Assembly (NCBI GenBank): GCA_021396245.1
Contig: WNYE01000006.1
Location: 558,001 to 622,000 of the forward strand
Length of the DNA: 64,000 nt
From: Sporothrix humicola
Lineage: Eukaryota > Ascomycota > Sordariomycetes > Ophiostomatales > Ophiostomataceae
Reading direction: 5' to 3'
In this document: positions 29,383 to 40,400 of the stretch, one piece after another
Layout of the letters: each line of letters begins with the position of its first letter
Position numbering within the stretch: the first letter of the stretch is position 1
Made by a program: the position numbers and the translations under genes
The notes under the pieces: model-generated
The model's input: the letters and a program-made list of their open reading frames with translations, nothing else
Databases searched by the model: none
Told to the model about the DNA's origin: nothing

Positions 29383-31641
29383 ATGCGGCTGCTCAACGTC
29401 GAGACCGGCAACCTCGAGCAGGTCCTGAACCTGAGCCGCATCCGCTATGCCATTCTGTCGCACACGTGGGAAGACAATGAGCCGACGTTCCAGGATTTTA
29501 TGAGGAACCCCAAGACGGTTCTCAAGACACGGAAAATCCGGGGCCTGATCCATCTGGCCAAGACGGACCCGCGGCCATTCACATTTGTATGGATCGACAC
29601 GATTTGCATCGACAAGACGAGCAGTGCGGAGCTGCAAGAGGCCATCAACTCCATGTACAAGTGGTACCAGACCGCGGCAGCCTGTTTTGCGTACCTCAAA
29701 GATGTCGACATGGACGATGAAGAGGTGGAGGGGCCTGCAGAGGACGGAGAAGACGAAGAGATAGCTGCGGCCCGAAAGCAGGAAAAGAAAAAGGAGAAGA
29801 ACGCCGACACAGCACGCATCGTCTCTGGCCAATGTTCGGCCTTTGAGCAAGCGATTCTGGACAGCCGCTGGTTCCGGCGAGGATGGACGCTCCAGGAGCT
29901 GCTGGCGCCGCGGCACATTTACTTTCACAACGTGCACTGGAAGCGCATTGGATTCAAGTTTTTCAGCGACCCCAACAACTACTTCCACCTACCGCCGTCT
30001 TCGCAATCAACGCGCAACTTTATCCCACTGATCCACGCGGCCACGGGTATTCCTGTCGGTGTGTTGAACGGCACTGAAAAGATGCAGGCGTACAGCGTCG
30101 CACAACGCATGAGCTGGGCCGCCAAGCGCAAGACGACGCGCGAGGAGGATCTTGCATACTGCCTTATGGGTCTGTTCGAGGTCAACATGCCCATGTTGTA
30201 CGGGGAGGGATCGGTTGCATTTTTACGGCTACAAGACGAGATTATGAAGCGGACCGACGACCACACCCTGTTCGCCTACCAGTACGACCGGATGCCCAAA
30301 TACAAGGCGTCCGATTACCAGAATAACCTGGATCCTTTGACGCCAGCAGACTATGGCGGATGTGCCCATGTCGAGAGACTACGGTCGTTTTCCCTTTACA
30401 CCAATCCAGACATACAGCCGTATGGACAGTATGGGAATTCAAATATGCTGCGCAGTGGAGGAGCAAGCCCTACTCCATCAACACCAAGGCAATCACAAAC
30501 CCAGATTCAATTTCCGCAATACCAAAACTCTCTCCTCAGCCCCGCCCTCGCATCGTCTTCTTCCATATCGTCCAAATCGTCCAGCCAAACAGCCCCCGTC
30601 TACACGCCGCAACGATGGTCCGTCGGCAGCGGCAGTCTTGCCAATATTCCCTCCATGGCTTCCATGGCCTCCATGGCCAGTAGCCTAGACGTTTCTGGGG
30701 GCGGGCCGGTCTTTAGCAGCCGGATGGAGCACCATGTCATGACCAACAAGGGCCTCCACATTGAGCTCGACACGCTTTCGGTGCCCAAGCTGCCGGGGAT
30801 GATTATTGGTCGACTCAACTGCATTGTCAAGGACGAGCTTGGCCGTGGCCGCGCCGAAGACCGTGTCGTTGTTGTGCCACTATACCAACTGCCCAACCTT
30901 CCCGGGTCCAAAGTTGTTCTCAGAACGCCCGGCACGTCCTTGGTGAACCTTCCCATGTGGCTTTTCGACGCAGCCATCCCTCGTCCGCTCTACATTACAA
31001 GTGATGCCGAGATGCACCGCGGCAGCCGGCCCCTGTTCGAGTTTGTCTCCCGGGGACACCCGTTTGTGGTCGCCGAAATGTACCCGCCCGTCCTCAGCTT
31101 TACGCATTTCTCGGGCGACTTCCGTAACGAGGAGGGCTGGCCCATGCGCTTCAACTACGCCGCCGAAGACCTGCCGCAGCGCATCTATCTGAGACTGAGC
31201 TCAGAGAAGTGCCACATTGACTTTCTGGTCAAACTCAAGCTCGAGTACGACACGTGGATCGATCCCAAGAGAAGCGATCCCAAGCGGGCGGAATGCAGCG
31301 TGGCGGCCATGCCCCCGGACCGATCGCTGCTCGAACTGCTTATGTTGGACGAGTACCCCGACCCGCATGGCACGCCAAGGACGATTGAGTCCTTTTTCGA
31401 GTACACGACGTCGCCCAAAGACGAGTACTCGCAGGGTATGCTGTTCCAGAGCAGAACCCATGTGCACGTCAAGGTGGCCCTCCTAAAGACGAACTGCATC
31501 CGGTTGACCGTCACGACAGACACGTCCAAGGCCATTGATCTCCGCCGTGGCCAGAGGGATGAGCTAATGGTGGAGAGTGCAAATGTTGTAGGCGACATCG
31601 GGACACGAAGATCGAATAGCGATGATGTTGTAATGACTTGA
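29383..31641 (+). CDS. HET-domain protein
   Basis: The product has 752 residues, without introns. The N-terminal HET domain (PF06985) shows its three blocks: RYAILSHTWEDNEPTF (about 21-36), FVWIDTICIDKTSSAELQEA (about 68-87) with the following NSMYKWYQTAAACFAYLKDV, and SRWFRRGWTLQELLAP (about 161-176). A Lys/Glu-rich acidic insert (about 109-141) splits the domain between blocks 2 and 3. The lower half has the usual ARRMSWAAKRKTTREEDLAYCLMGLF-like stretch (QRMSWAAKRKTTREEDLAYC) and MLYGEGSVAFLRLQDEIMK. A Ser/Gln/Pro-rich disordered segment (about 350-430) leads to a C-terminal region of about 300 residues that I do not recognise. HET proteins trigger cell death or growth arrest after fusion of genetically different hyphae and act in NLR-like immune pathways; this one has no visible NACHT, WD40 or ankyrin part. 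Confidence 0.9.
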   Translation: MRLLNVETGNLEQVLNLSRIRYAILSHTWEDNEPTFQDFMRNPKTVLKTRKIRGLIHLAKTDPRPFTFVWIDTICIDKTSSAELQEAINSMYKWYQTAAACFAYLKDVDMDDEEVEGPAEDGEDEEIAAARKQEKKKEKNADTARIVSGQCSAFEQAILDSRWFRRGWTLQELLAPRHIYFHNVHWKRIGFKFFSDPNNYFHLPPSSQSTRNFIPLIHAATGIPVGVLNGTEKMQAYSVAQRMSWAAKRKTTREEDLAYCLMGLFEVNMPMLYGEGSVAFLRLQDEIMKRTDDHTLFAYQYDRMPKYKASDYQNNLDPLTPADYGGCAHVERLRSFSLYTNPDIQPYGQYGNSNMLRSGGASPTPSTPRQSQTQIQFPQYQNSLLSPALASSSSISSKSSSQTAPVYTPQRWSVGSGSLANIPSMASMASMASSLDVSGGGPVFSSRMEHHVMTNKGLHIELDTLSVPKLPGMIIGRLNCIVKDELGRGRAEDRVVVVPLYQLPNLPGSKVVLRTPGTSLVNLPMWLFDAAIPRPLYITSDAEMHRGSRPLFEFVSRGHPFVVAEMYPPVLSFTHFSGDFRNEEGWPMRFNYAAEDLPQRIYLRLSSEKCHIDFLVKLKLEYDTWIDPKRSDPKRAECSVAAMPPDRSLLELLMLDEYPDPHGTPRTIESFFEYTTSPKDEYSQGMLFQSRTHVHVKVALLKTNCIRLTVTTDTSKAIDLRRGQRDELMVESANVVGDIGTRRSNSDDVVMT

Positions 31642-31734
31642 TGAACATGGACTAATAGACTCAATTTCTTGCGAGAATACAACATCTCTGGCGCTTCCCC
31701 ATCCCAGTTGCATCAACAGCACCCCATTTCCCAT

Positions 31735-32280
31735 CTACACCTTGTACAGGTCACACTTTGTCACCGGTCCAGGGCATCCGGTCGAACTCACGCCGTCCCA
31801 AAACACAACATCCGCGCCGCACAGCCCAAAGACGCCGCTCGAGATGCCAGGTGTTGTGCACGTGAGTTTGCCAGTGCCGTCAAAACCGCACGTCAGAGCC
31901 GGCAGGCCGTCCGAGTATGCCGCGTCGGCAAAGTACACCAAGTCGAATGTGGTCGTCAGCTGATACGCCGAAGCACCGCCGCCGGCCAGCTCCCATGCGC
32001 TTGTCGCTCCGTCGAGCTGGAACATGGGCGAGGATGGCAGAGACTGTCCTGCATAGCCAATGTATGTGGGCGAGCCGTCTGGGTTGGTCGTGACTGTGAG
32101 AGGGTCGCCGCTCCTGCCGAGGTACTGGCCCGTGGGCTGATTTGTAGACGGGTTGTAGACGGCCAGGTTGAATGCCTCGGTGGCAGGCGGTGTTGAGCGG
32201 CAGTTACTGCGGAGGGACACTACGCCGGCTGTGGCCAGTGACGGCAGGAGAGCGAGGGTGAGGGTTGTAAGAGAGTGCAT
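31735..32280 (-). CDS. Secreted protein, uncharacterised
   Basis: The product has 181 residues. MHSLTTLTLALLPSLATAGV is a clear signal peptide with probable cleavage after ATA or TAG. The mature part is rich in Thr, Gly, Ser and Pro, with about six cysteines (one near the N-terminus, the others in the C-terminal third: ALTCGF, LTCTTP, FGLCGA, STGCPG, TKCDLY). That suits three disulfide bonds. The pattern of short beta-like segments (SPTYIGYAGQSL, AYQLTTTFDLVYFADAA) suggests a beta-rich extracellular fold found in many small secreted fungal proteins. The function is unknown; cell-wall protein or effector are both possible. It is convergent with the HET gene, with only about 90 bp between them. 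Confidence 0.8.
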   Translation of the reverse strand: MHSLTTLTLALLPSLATAGVVSLRSNCRSTPPATEAFNLAVYNPSTNQPTGQYLGRSGDPLTVTTNPDGSPTYIGYAGQSLPSSPMFQLDGATSAWELAGGGASAYQLTTTFDLVYFADAAYSDGLPALTCGFDGTGKLTCTTPGISSGVFGLCGADVVFWDGVSSTGCPGPVTKCDLYKV

Positions 32281-33578
32281 TTTGATGGTTTTGAGAATTG
32301 AAGCTGATGAAAATCAATCAATGATAGAATGAGTGAACGGACTTCTGTTCGAATTACAATAATCAAAAGAACCCGGCAGACCATTATTTATATTTTTAAT
32401 TCTCTTCTTTAAATCATATCCGTTGTTTTCTCCCCTTTCCCTTCGACTTCAGCTCGTCGCCATTGTGCAGCTTATACGAAGAATTAGCCAATCATTGTGA
32501 GTAGCTGCAGCGCCGCAAAGTTGTCCTCGTTCGACTCTTTTGGCTTCAAGATCCCTTTTAGGGCCCAATATTGACGAATCCAGAAAATTTTCCAATGCAA
32601 GGTACCATCAACAGTGGCAGTGACAAATGGTGGTGGTAATTACGAGAGAATGGGACCAAAAAGAAAGCTGCAGTGACATACCGTCAACTCACGACTGGCG
32701 AATGTGTTTTTGAGGCTCGACAGTCAATAATTCTATATCTTCTAGAAGCCCGTTATGGAAGTATTTCAGCTCATCCACGCACTCGTATTGCACGTGGGTC
32801 GGCCCGTTTCCTGTTGTCTCGAGTCTTCAACATTAATTTGTGCACGACACTTGCTGTTGCAATGTATGTACCCAGTCTTATTTCTCAAAATAGAAAGCGA
32901 AAATACATGTTGAATATTGCCATAATTATTTAGCCCGCAATCTTTTCGAGTTTCCTTGTTATAATACGTTGCACTTTTGTCTTTAAGTGACGTTGTATTT
33001 TATCTTATTTTGTGCTTTTTTTTTTCTTTTATGAAAAAAATGCACGAGAACATGAAAATAGAACGCGAAAAAGCATAAAAAACGTTATGAAGTAAAGACT
33101 TGACATTAAAATGGCAAAGAAGAATAAAAATAACAACACAAACTTGGAACTCAATAAAGAGACTGAAATGTGATAGTTTTGAATAAAGATGAAATGAAAG
33201 TCAAACTGAAAAGTGTGTAAACAAAACAGACGAGAGAGCACACGTGACCTGTCAAACGACGTCATGCTTTTTGGCGGTGAAATAAATGGGCCCTTTGAGC
33301 ATTGTTCTGCCGTATCAAAAGCGGGGCCTCAGCAAGGCTGACAGTGAGAGCTCCCCTGTCAGAGCGTTCTAGGCGCCCGTCTAGGCCAGTAACTGGTGGC
33401 GCCTTCCGCCCCCCAGAACAAAGCTGTCCAGTGACTCGACGGAGCCCTGTGACCAATTCCCTTTCATTTGTCTCTTTCCCTTTTTTCTTCCTCCTCGTGC
33501 AACACAATCCATCCATTTGGATTCCGATAATCGACACATATTTGATCGCGGCTGAAAGAGGGGGCCACTTTCAAAAGG
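32281..33578. other. AT-rich intergenic region upstream of ATG17
   Basis: No gene is supported. The stretch 32840-33230 is very AT-rich with many A and T runs, in contrast to the GC-rich genes on both sides. The last 200 bases are CT-rich and lead to the ATG17 start. Confidence 0.5.
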
Positions 33579-35558
33579 ATGCCTGGCGCGCGCGGAAATG
33601 TGCCGTACCGGCCGTCGTCACAGGCGAGCTCGCGGTCACGGCGCTCAGAGAGGCATAGCATTTCGAGTGCTGGAGGCGACCACGACCACAACGACCACAA
33701 CGATAGACGAGAAAGGGCACGAGACGACGACGACAACAACAGCATCAGCAATCGCAGCCAACGAAGTTACCGGAGCTACCGGAGCTATCGCAGCAATCAT
33801 GGCGACGACGAAGACAACGACAGCCACAGCCGATACGCGAGCAGCCACGACAGCCGGCGAGACTACAACGAACGCCCGACAGGACTCGACGGCACCGCCG
33901 ACTCCTCTTCTGTCCCTGTCGAAACCCTCGTCGAACACTTGCTGGCCGCGCGCCGCGCGCTCGGCACGATCAGCCAGGTCTTGCGGAGCAACGAGCTTGC
34001 GACCGAGGCGCGCGACCTCTACACAAAGGCCATGGTGGAGACGGCCCAGACGGGGTTTCTGAGGAACGGCATCCGCCAGCAGGCCGCGATCCTCTTGCAA
34101 ATACGGAGGGGCATGAGCAAGGCCTACGACAATGGGCGGCGCGACTTCCGGATGCTGATCCGCACGCTGGACGCGGCCAATGGGCAGCTGGAGCACACAA
34201 TGGAGATTTTGCGGGCGACGACCGTGGCAGCAGTCTTCCGGCCGGCCGGCGAGTCGCCCCGCACCCTCCTGGACTTTGTGGACGAGGCGGGCGTCGCGGC
34301 GCTCCAGGACGCCATCAAGCAGAGCATTGCCGAGCTGCAGGCGGCACAGACGTCATTTGACGGAGACCTGCTGCGGTTCGACACAGACTTGAGGGCGCTC
34401 AACAAGGCCATGGCAGCTGCACCGCCGCCGCCGCCGCCACTTCCCCTCGATGCGGACCAGCTGGCCAGTGAAAGCGACGCAGGCGACGAGGAGGAGAGGT
34501 CGCCGTACCCCGTGCCTCATCTGCTGGCCACCTTAACACAACGATCGCACCGAATGGCCAAGAACCTGACGTCTCTGACACGGCATTTTGACCTGTGCGT
34601 GACGGCCGTCCGGACGACCGAGGGCGGCCTCGAGATGGCGCGTTGGAAAGAAGCCGCGGCGGGCACCGGCAGTGGTCAACAACAACAGGAGCAAGACCCC
34701 GTTTCCATCTCTGGAGTGATTGCCGAGCACGAGGGCAACGACCGGCATGGCGAAGACAAGAACGCCCTCGAGCCCGTGTCCTCGCAAGAGCGCGCCGAGA
34801 TGATCCAGGTTGTTCTGCAGGACGCCGCCGAGGTCGACGATGTCGTCGCCGACATGGCGGCCGATTTGCACGAGGCCGAGGCAGCGTTTGCCGCTGTCCA
34901 CGCCCACGCAGAGGAGACCCATGCCGCCGGGTTGGCCACCCAGAATGCCCTGGCGGTGCTCGAAGACATTGGCAGCCGCCTGCGCAGCTACGCCGCCGCC
35001 GAGGCTGAGTTTGCCGCCCGCTGGGCCAACGAGCGCGCCGTCGTCGCCGACCGGCTGGCCGACATGGACGAGCTGCGCGCCTTCTACGAGGGGTACGCCA
35101 ATGCCTACGACACGCTCATTCTCGAAGCAGAGCGGCGGCGCACCGTCGAAGCCAAGATCCAGACGGTGTGGCGCAAGGCGCGCGACGCCGTCGAGCGTCT
35201 GGTCGAGGCCGACCGCGGCGAGCGTCTTAATTTCCGGCAAGAGGTGGGCGAGTTCTTGCCGACGGATCTGTGGCAGGACATGGACCGGCCGCCCAAGGGC
35301 GTGGAGCTGTTTGCGTCCATGCTCGAGGTGCAGAAGCAGCAAGCGGCGGCCGACACTGGTATGACTGGCATGGCTGGCATGGCTGCGTCAAAGGCAAAGA
35401 CCATGTCACGGACGGCATCACAGCGCAAAAGGAGCCCGCACGACGACGCCGACGGAGGCAGTGTCTCCAACAGCATGCTGGGCGAGACGGGCACGGATCC
35501 GGGCGGCAGCAGTCGTGGCGTCGGCGGAAGTAGCACGCGGACTGTCACCGGGAGGTAG
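33579..35558 (+). CDS. ATG17: Atg17, autophagy scaffold
   Basis: The product has 659 residues, no intron. Atg17 is the crescent-shaped coiled-coil scaffold of the Atg1 kinase complex at the phagophore assembly site. The family body begins near residue 112: VPVETLVEHLLAARRALG, then FLRNGIRQQAAILLQIRRGM, RTLDAANGQLEHTMEILR, AVFRPAGESPRTLLDFVDEA and AAQTSFDGDLLRFDTDLRAL. Then come TRHFDLCVTAVRTTEGGLE, VSISGVIAEHEGN, VLEDIGSRLRSY, MDELRAFYEGYANAYDTLIL and the closing RQEVGEFLPTDLWQDM (about 550-566). It differs from yeast Atg17 (417 aa) by a basic-acidic low-complexity N-terminal extension of about 110 residues with SYR repeats, a Pro-rich insert near 280, and a Ser/Gly-rich tail of about 85 residues. 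The start could lie further inside if the extension is not translated, since the frame has no other obvious start context. Confidence 0.93.
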   Translation: MPGARGNVPYRPSSQASSRSRRSERHSISSAGGDHDHNDHNDRRERARDDDDNNSISNRSQRSYRSYRSYRSNHGDDEDNDSHSRYASSHDSRRDYNERPTGLDGTADSSSVPVETLVEHLLAARRALGTISQVLRSNELATEARDLYTKAMVETAQTGFLRNGIRQQAAILLQIRRGMSKAYDNGRRDFRMLIRTLDAANGQLEHTMEILRATTVAAVFRPAGESPRTLLDFVDEAGVAALQDAIKQSIAELQAAQTSFDGDLLRFDTDLRALNKAMAAAPPPPPPLPLDADQLASESDAGDEEERSPYPVPHLLATLTQRSHRMAKNLTSLTRHFDLCVTAVRTTEGGLEMARWKEAAAGTGSGQQQQEQDPVSISGVIAEHEGNDRHGEDKNALEPVSSQERAEMIQVVLQDAAEVDDVVADMAADLHEAEAAFAAVHAHAEETHAAGLATQNALAVLEDIGSRLRSYAAAEAEFAARWANERAVVADRLADMDELRAFYEGYANAYDTLILEAERRRTVEAKIQTVWRKARDAVERLVEADRGERLNFRQEVGEFLPTDLWQDMDRPPKGVELFASMLEVQKQQAAADTGMTGMAGMAASKAKTMSRTASQRKRSPHDDADGGSVSNSMLGETGTDPGGSSRGVGGSSTRTVTGR

Positions 35559-37400
35559 ACAGCCGTCACGGCCGTTTGCCACATTCTATCTACGACGACT
35601 CTTGCATCATGTGTTCATATTGTATCTATTGGTTTATTTTCTGTACTCTTCTTCTTTTCTGTTCTTTCCACCTCATCTTCTTTCATAGTATATGGTCGTT
35701 TGGGACGATTCTTGGGCCTCGCGGCTGGCATTGGATGTGCAGGCAGGGCTTGCTAGACCATTCACAATTCAAAATAGGGAACGGAGTCACAAATTGAGGG
35801 TTGAGGGCATTCACACAATGACGAAAGCCATGTTCTATCAAACCATGCTCCATACGAGCAAGCGTGTTCTGTCAGTGAAACGGCATGAAAAGCAAACATC
35901 AGACCACTACGGCACTTATTTTCTGAGAGCTGACAAGACCGGCCATTCTGTCATCTCGTCATCTCGTCATCTTGGGGACGCGGAAGAGTCGTCCTGTCAA
36001 TCATGACTGTTGCAATGATAGCTACAAAGAAAATAGCATGGACAATGAATGATGACAGCCGTTGCAAGAAACAGCCAACAACCAGCCAAAGAACAAAAGC
36101 CGACCAGGAACGTGCAACAGTCAACGAAACGTCGACACAATGCCGACACAGAGCTCCGAGCAACAATTGATCCACTCAATCCACTCAATTAACATCATGA
36201 ACTTTTGATCCTTCCGTCTTGGTGTCCGGGATTCGTCTTGTTTTTTGAGTGGCGAATTATGATGGAAAAGTACGTGTGCCGTAGGACTGAGAACTGCAGA
36301 CTGAACGCAATATCGAAGCTACCTCCAGAGTCTACGTCAAGCAAAAAGTAAGGGAATTAGAGACACTCAAAACAGAGTCTTTCAGGGTTTGTCAGGGTTC
36401 ATCGACAGAGGCGATGCTCGTAAGGAACCGAGTTCGTCTGAGTTCATCGAGGTTCTTTTTTCTCTCGAGGGACCCTTTTTACAGGGAAAGCCAAAGACAA
36501 GTTGCGTCAATGGCGCCGATTGCCCCAACAACGTTGATTAGAATTGTCGTTCGATTCTCTCTTTTCCAGTTTGCCTCTCTCAAACCATTTCCTCTGTTGC
36601 AGATTGTCACGCAATCGGAACAATGGATTGGCGGTTGATTTTCAACAATCGAACACGCAATTACGGTCGGAAAGGGAGAGTCTGGGCGGCAAAAGGAGCC
36701 TTCCTTGAGAGAAGACCTCCTCTCCGATTGCCCCTCCACCTTTGCTGCATCTACTAAACATGTTCTGCAGCCGCCACAACACCCTCCCCAAAAGCAACGC
36801 AACCCTCCTCGAACCAGGTGGTGCATAGGCTACAAACACGCCCCCTCCTGTTGAAGATTAAAACGATGAACGGCGGACAAGAGCTTGAGATATCATATTT
36901 ACAACACAGCACTGCACTGCCGCCACGGGTATTTAATTGATGGTCGTTAAATATGGGATGCTACTGAATAATTGAGAAGGAAAAGTACGGCCACAAGTCC
37001 ACAAGTCCAGACCTTGTACGAAACGGTAGACATTTTTAGAAAAGTGTGTAGACAATCTCGACAATCTCGACAATCTCGACAATCTCGACAATCTCGAAGA
37101 TCCTTCTCGAAGATCCTGACGACAACATCTCGCCACGCGGCGATTTTTTGATGATTGATGATGGATGATAAACGATAAAAGCTTTTTGAACCAGGAAATC
37201 ATCTCCCGTTGACGTTGTTTGCCTTGGGGTCAAAAGAGCTCTTATCAGTAACGGGGAGAATGAGATAGCCTTGCGTTACTTGCCCCCGTCCTTTCCTTAT
37301 CATTGTCCTTTTTCAAGAAAGATCATGACGTTGCGGCGAGGCTATCGTTATCTCCAATTCTGGAGTTTGCCTCTTGATAGACGATACAAGATATGCGATA
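35559..37400. other. Start of the 26-kb gene desert
   Basis: The first part is the ATG17 3' flank (T-rich, 35600-35700). No gene is supported on either strand. A 9-bp tandem array lies at 37051-37095. Confidence 0.5.
37051..37095. repeat. Tandem repeat, 5 x 9 bp (GACAATCTC)
   Basis: Five exact copies lie head to tail and are followed by a diverged copy. On the minus strand this reads as a run of Glu-Ile-Val codons, but there is no supported gene. Confidence 0.95.
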
Positions 37401-40400
37401 CTGATAGACTGGTAGACAACGAGACTCTATGACGGACGAGTGCGGTTGACAGCAGTTGACATTGAGTCACTGTTTTCATTTTTCTTATGATGAAAGTGTA
37501 CATCATGAACATTTCGTCTCAAATGGCAATGTCCAATGTACACGGATGAGGGGAACATCACGCAACGCACGCAACGGGACGGAAAAACAGAGCCCGTGCT
37601 GCATCTCCTCTCTTGTTCAGCCTTCATTCTTCCTGTGCTTCTGTCCGCAACTCTTGTCTTGCGCTTTCGTCCGAGGAATCCGACGGTGGATCCGAAGGCG
37701 AGTCCGTAGATGCGTTGCCAGATTTGTCCGAAAGCGTATTCAAACATGCCCGGTGGATGCGGGGAACGGACAACGGATCACAAGCACATCACAGACGCGG
37801 CGTCATACATGATCATGAGATTCGAGATTCAGGGATTGTCATGCAAGCTTGATGTATGAGAGTCTGCAGGTCTGCTCGGATGTGGAGCAAAGGTGAAGAT
37901 GTATCAAGATGTATCTTATGCGAACGGATGATATCAAAATGGCGAATGTAAATGTTCTGCATCCTCGACATCTAAAAAAGTCACATGTAACAAATGACAG
38001 TATCCGACATGTTGATATTCATTGTCGTGATAATATCAATACCTATAGACGGATAGTGCCGGCATATGAGAACATATGCGAGTATCTCCATTCATCAATA
38101 CATGGATGTTGGTGATGCTACCTCTCGTCAAGTCCAGACGGCCCAGGCCTCGCTAATTTGATAATGTGCTGGTTCACACCACCTCTGATACTCATTTACT
38201 TATTCCGTGTTCTCTTCCAGCCCTCCAAGCTCTCCAAGCTCCTACGTGTTCATCGGCAGCCTTGGCCCTGGCCCCCAGCCTGCGTCAGACTGAATATGGA
38301 CAGACGGGCCATACACAATCTTCACTTCCACATTTACACCACCAACCACCATGATCCTACAGCCAAGGCTGTCTCCTCTCTGGCCCACATCTCTCTCCTC
38401 ACTTCGACAGCATTCGACAGCCTTCTGTTCTGCACGTGTTCTCTTCGCAAAGTGTTCCTTTCCCCTCCTCTTCCCACCATCTTGCTGCCTCACCGGCTGT
38501 GTGTTGTACAACCCTTCTCCTCTTCTTCATCAACGGCTGCAACATGAAACCCGACAATAAACAGCGGGTAGGAATTGGAAGGAATTGCACATTGTCGAGA
38601 CCTAGTGTTGGTCCTGTCGAGCAAGGACAAGGCTGTCGCCATCGTTTCTTTCCCGGGCCTCCCGCTGCCGTCATTTTACTGTCTGTGTGCCCATCTGTTT
38701 TGCCGCGTATATCCATCTACCCATCTATCCATTTTTGTCCAGTCACAGCCGGTGAGGGAGGAGGTAACGAAGAGGAGAGGAAAAGCAGACAAGGCTGCGG
38801 GGCACTTGTTCTCTGCATTTTTGCCTTCTTTGTGCAGCAATCAATTCCCAGCATTCGACAAATGAACGGCTTGCTTCCACCCGCCCCTCCATCTGAATGG
38901 ACAATTGCTCGCCAAATTGTAATGCCAAATTTCAAAGTAAATTATGAACTCATGAGCTCGTCAAAACAAAACGATGAAAGACAAGACAAGCTGAGCAAAG
39001 AATACATTCGATATACATGCATCAAAATCAAAAGTCAAAAATCAAAAGTCAGGAAGCGAAATGAGGGGAAGTTGGCCTGCATTTAACAGACAATAATAAA
39101 CACATGGACAAGAAAAGACAATTACTCCGACATTGTTCTGCATTTTTGCGAGTCTGCGCATCTCCGTAGATTGAGCCGACACCATCCATCGCTTACTCGC
39201 CTATTGTTTATTATGTTATTCTGTTTATTATCGGCGTCGGAACGGATACTCGCAGACCGGTGAACGGACAGCCGTTAACAGCTTGACGACGGAGCCTTGT
39301 ACAAGCAAGTATATATACTACAATGGACTCGAATAAATGCGAGTGTAACCAGGGTGTGTTCCTTGTGTATCACCTCTCTCTCTTATCATTCGCGGAAATG
39401 GTACTGTGCAATTTTTGTCGCCGTATTTCTCGTCCCTTTCTTTCTTGCCTCTTCGTCTTTCACGTCTCATTCCGTTCCTGGCCCTGGTTCTCACCGTTTG
39501 CCCCTGGTCTGGCTGTGTCTCTGTCTTTGTCTTTTGTGACCTCCCTTGTTCGCCTGGTCTAAAAACAAATCCACTTGCATCTGCAAAGGCTCGAGCTTTT
39601 GTCGATCACTGCGCTCCAGACCCCGTTCGACAAAAAGTGGAGGATTCAAAGTGGAGGGAGGAGATGGAGGAGACGAGGAGTTGAGGAGGAGAAGAGGGGA
39701 AGCAACAAAGGAGGGGGCGTTTGGCAGGAAGGGAGAAAAGAAAAGCCAAGAGTACTCCGTTCAAAAACGAAGCCTCAAAGAGGCAAGAGTACATGAAAAA
39801 TCTGATACGAGCGTCGATGCGCAGAGTACACAGAATTATGTGGACGAGGTGGGCTGGATGAAATACCCCAGGCTCGTTCTGTCAAAAAGACGTGGATCAC
39901 CACCGTTTATTTCAGCGAACAATTCAGTGCCAAGACGAGATGCAGTGTAAGAGGCGAATTCGAATTTGAGGACAACCAACATCAAGACAGCAACGTTTGA
40001 CATGCTTTCGCCTCTTCTCTTCACATGGAATTGGTTCACAATTACGACGTACGGCATCTATTTTTACGAGCGACGTCGCGTCGTTGTATCTGAAATGGAC
40101 ACGGCGAAGAAAAGGAAAATGGACAGGCAGATACAATGTCCGATGTTCAGGTAGATACTCTGCAGTTTCAATGTACAGATAATGCAAAGCACACCTCCTG
40201 CACATGCAGGTCTCACAGCTGCAGCAAATCAATATGGATGGCAGCTCTCTTGGAAAACTCTGCATTTGTCGAGAGCTACATGCCAATGTCTGCCAATGTC
40301 TGCCAACATCTTTTTTTCTCTCGACTCGACCCTCTTTCTCAGCCTTTCACTTCTCATCCATACACAGTAAACTCCACAGCCCTGCAGACAAGCAGGCACA

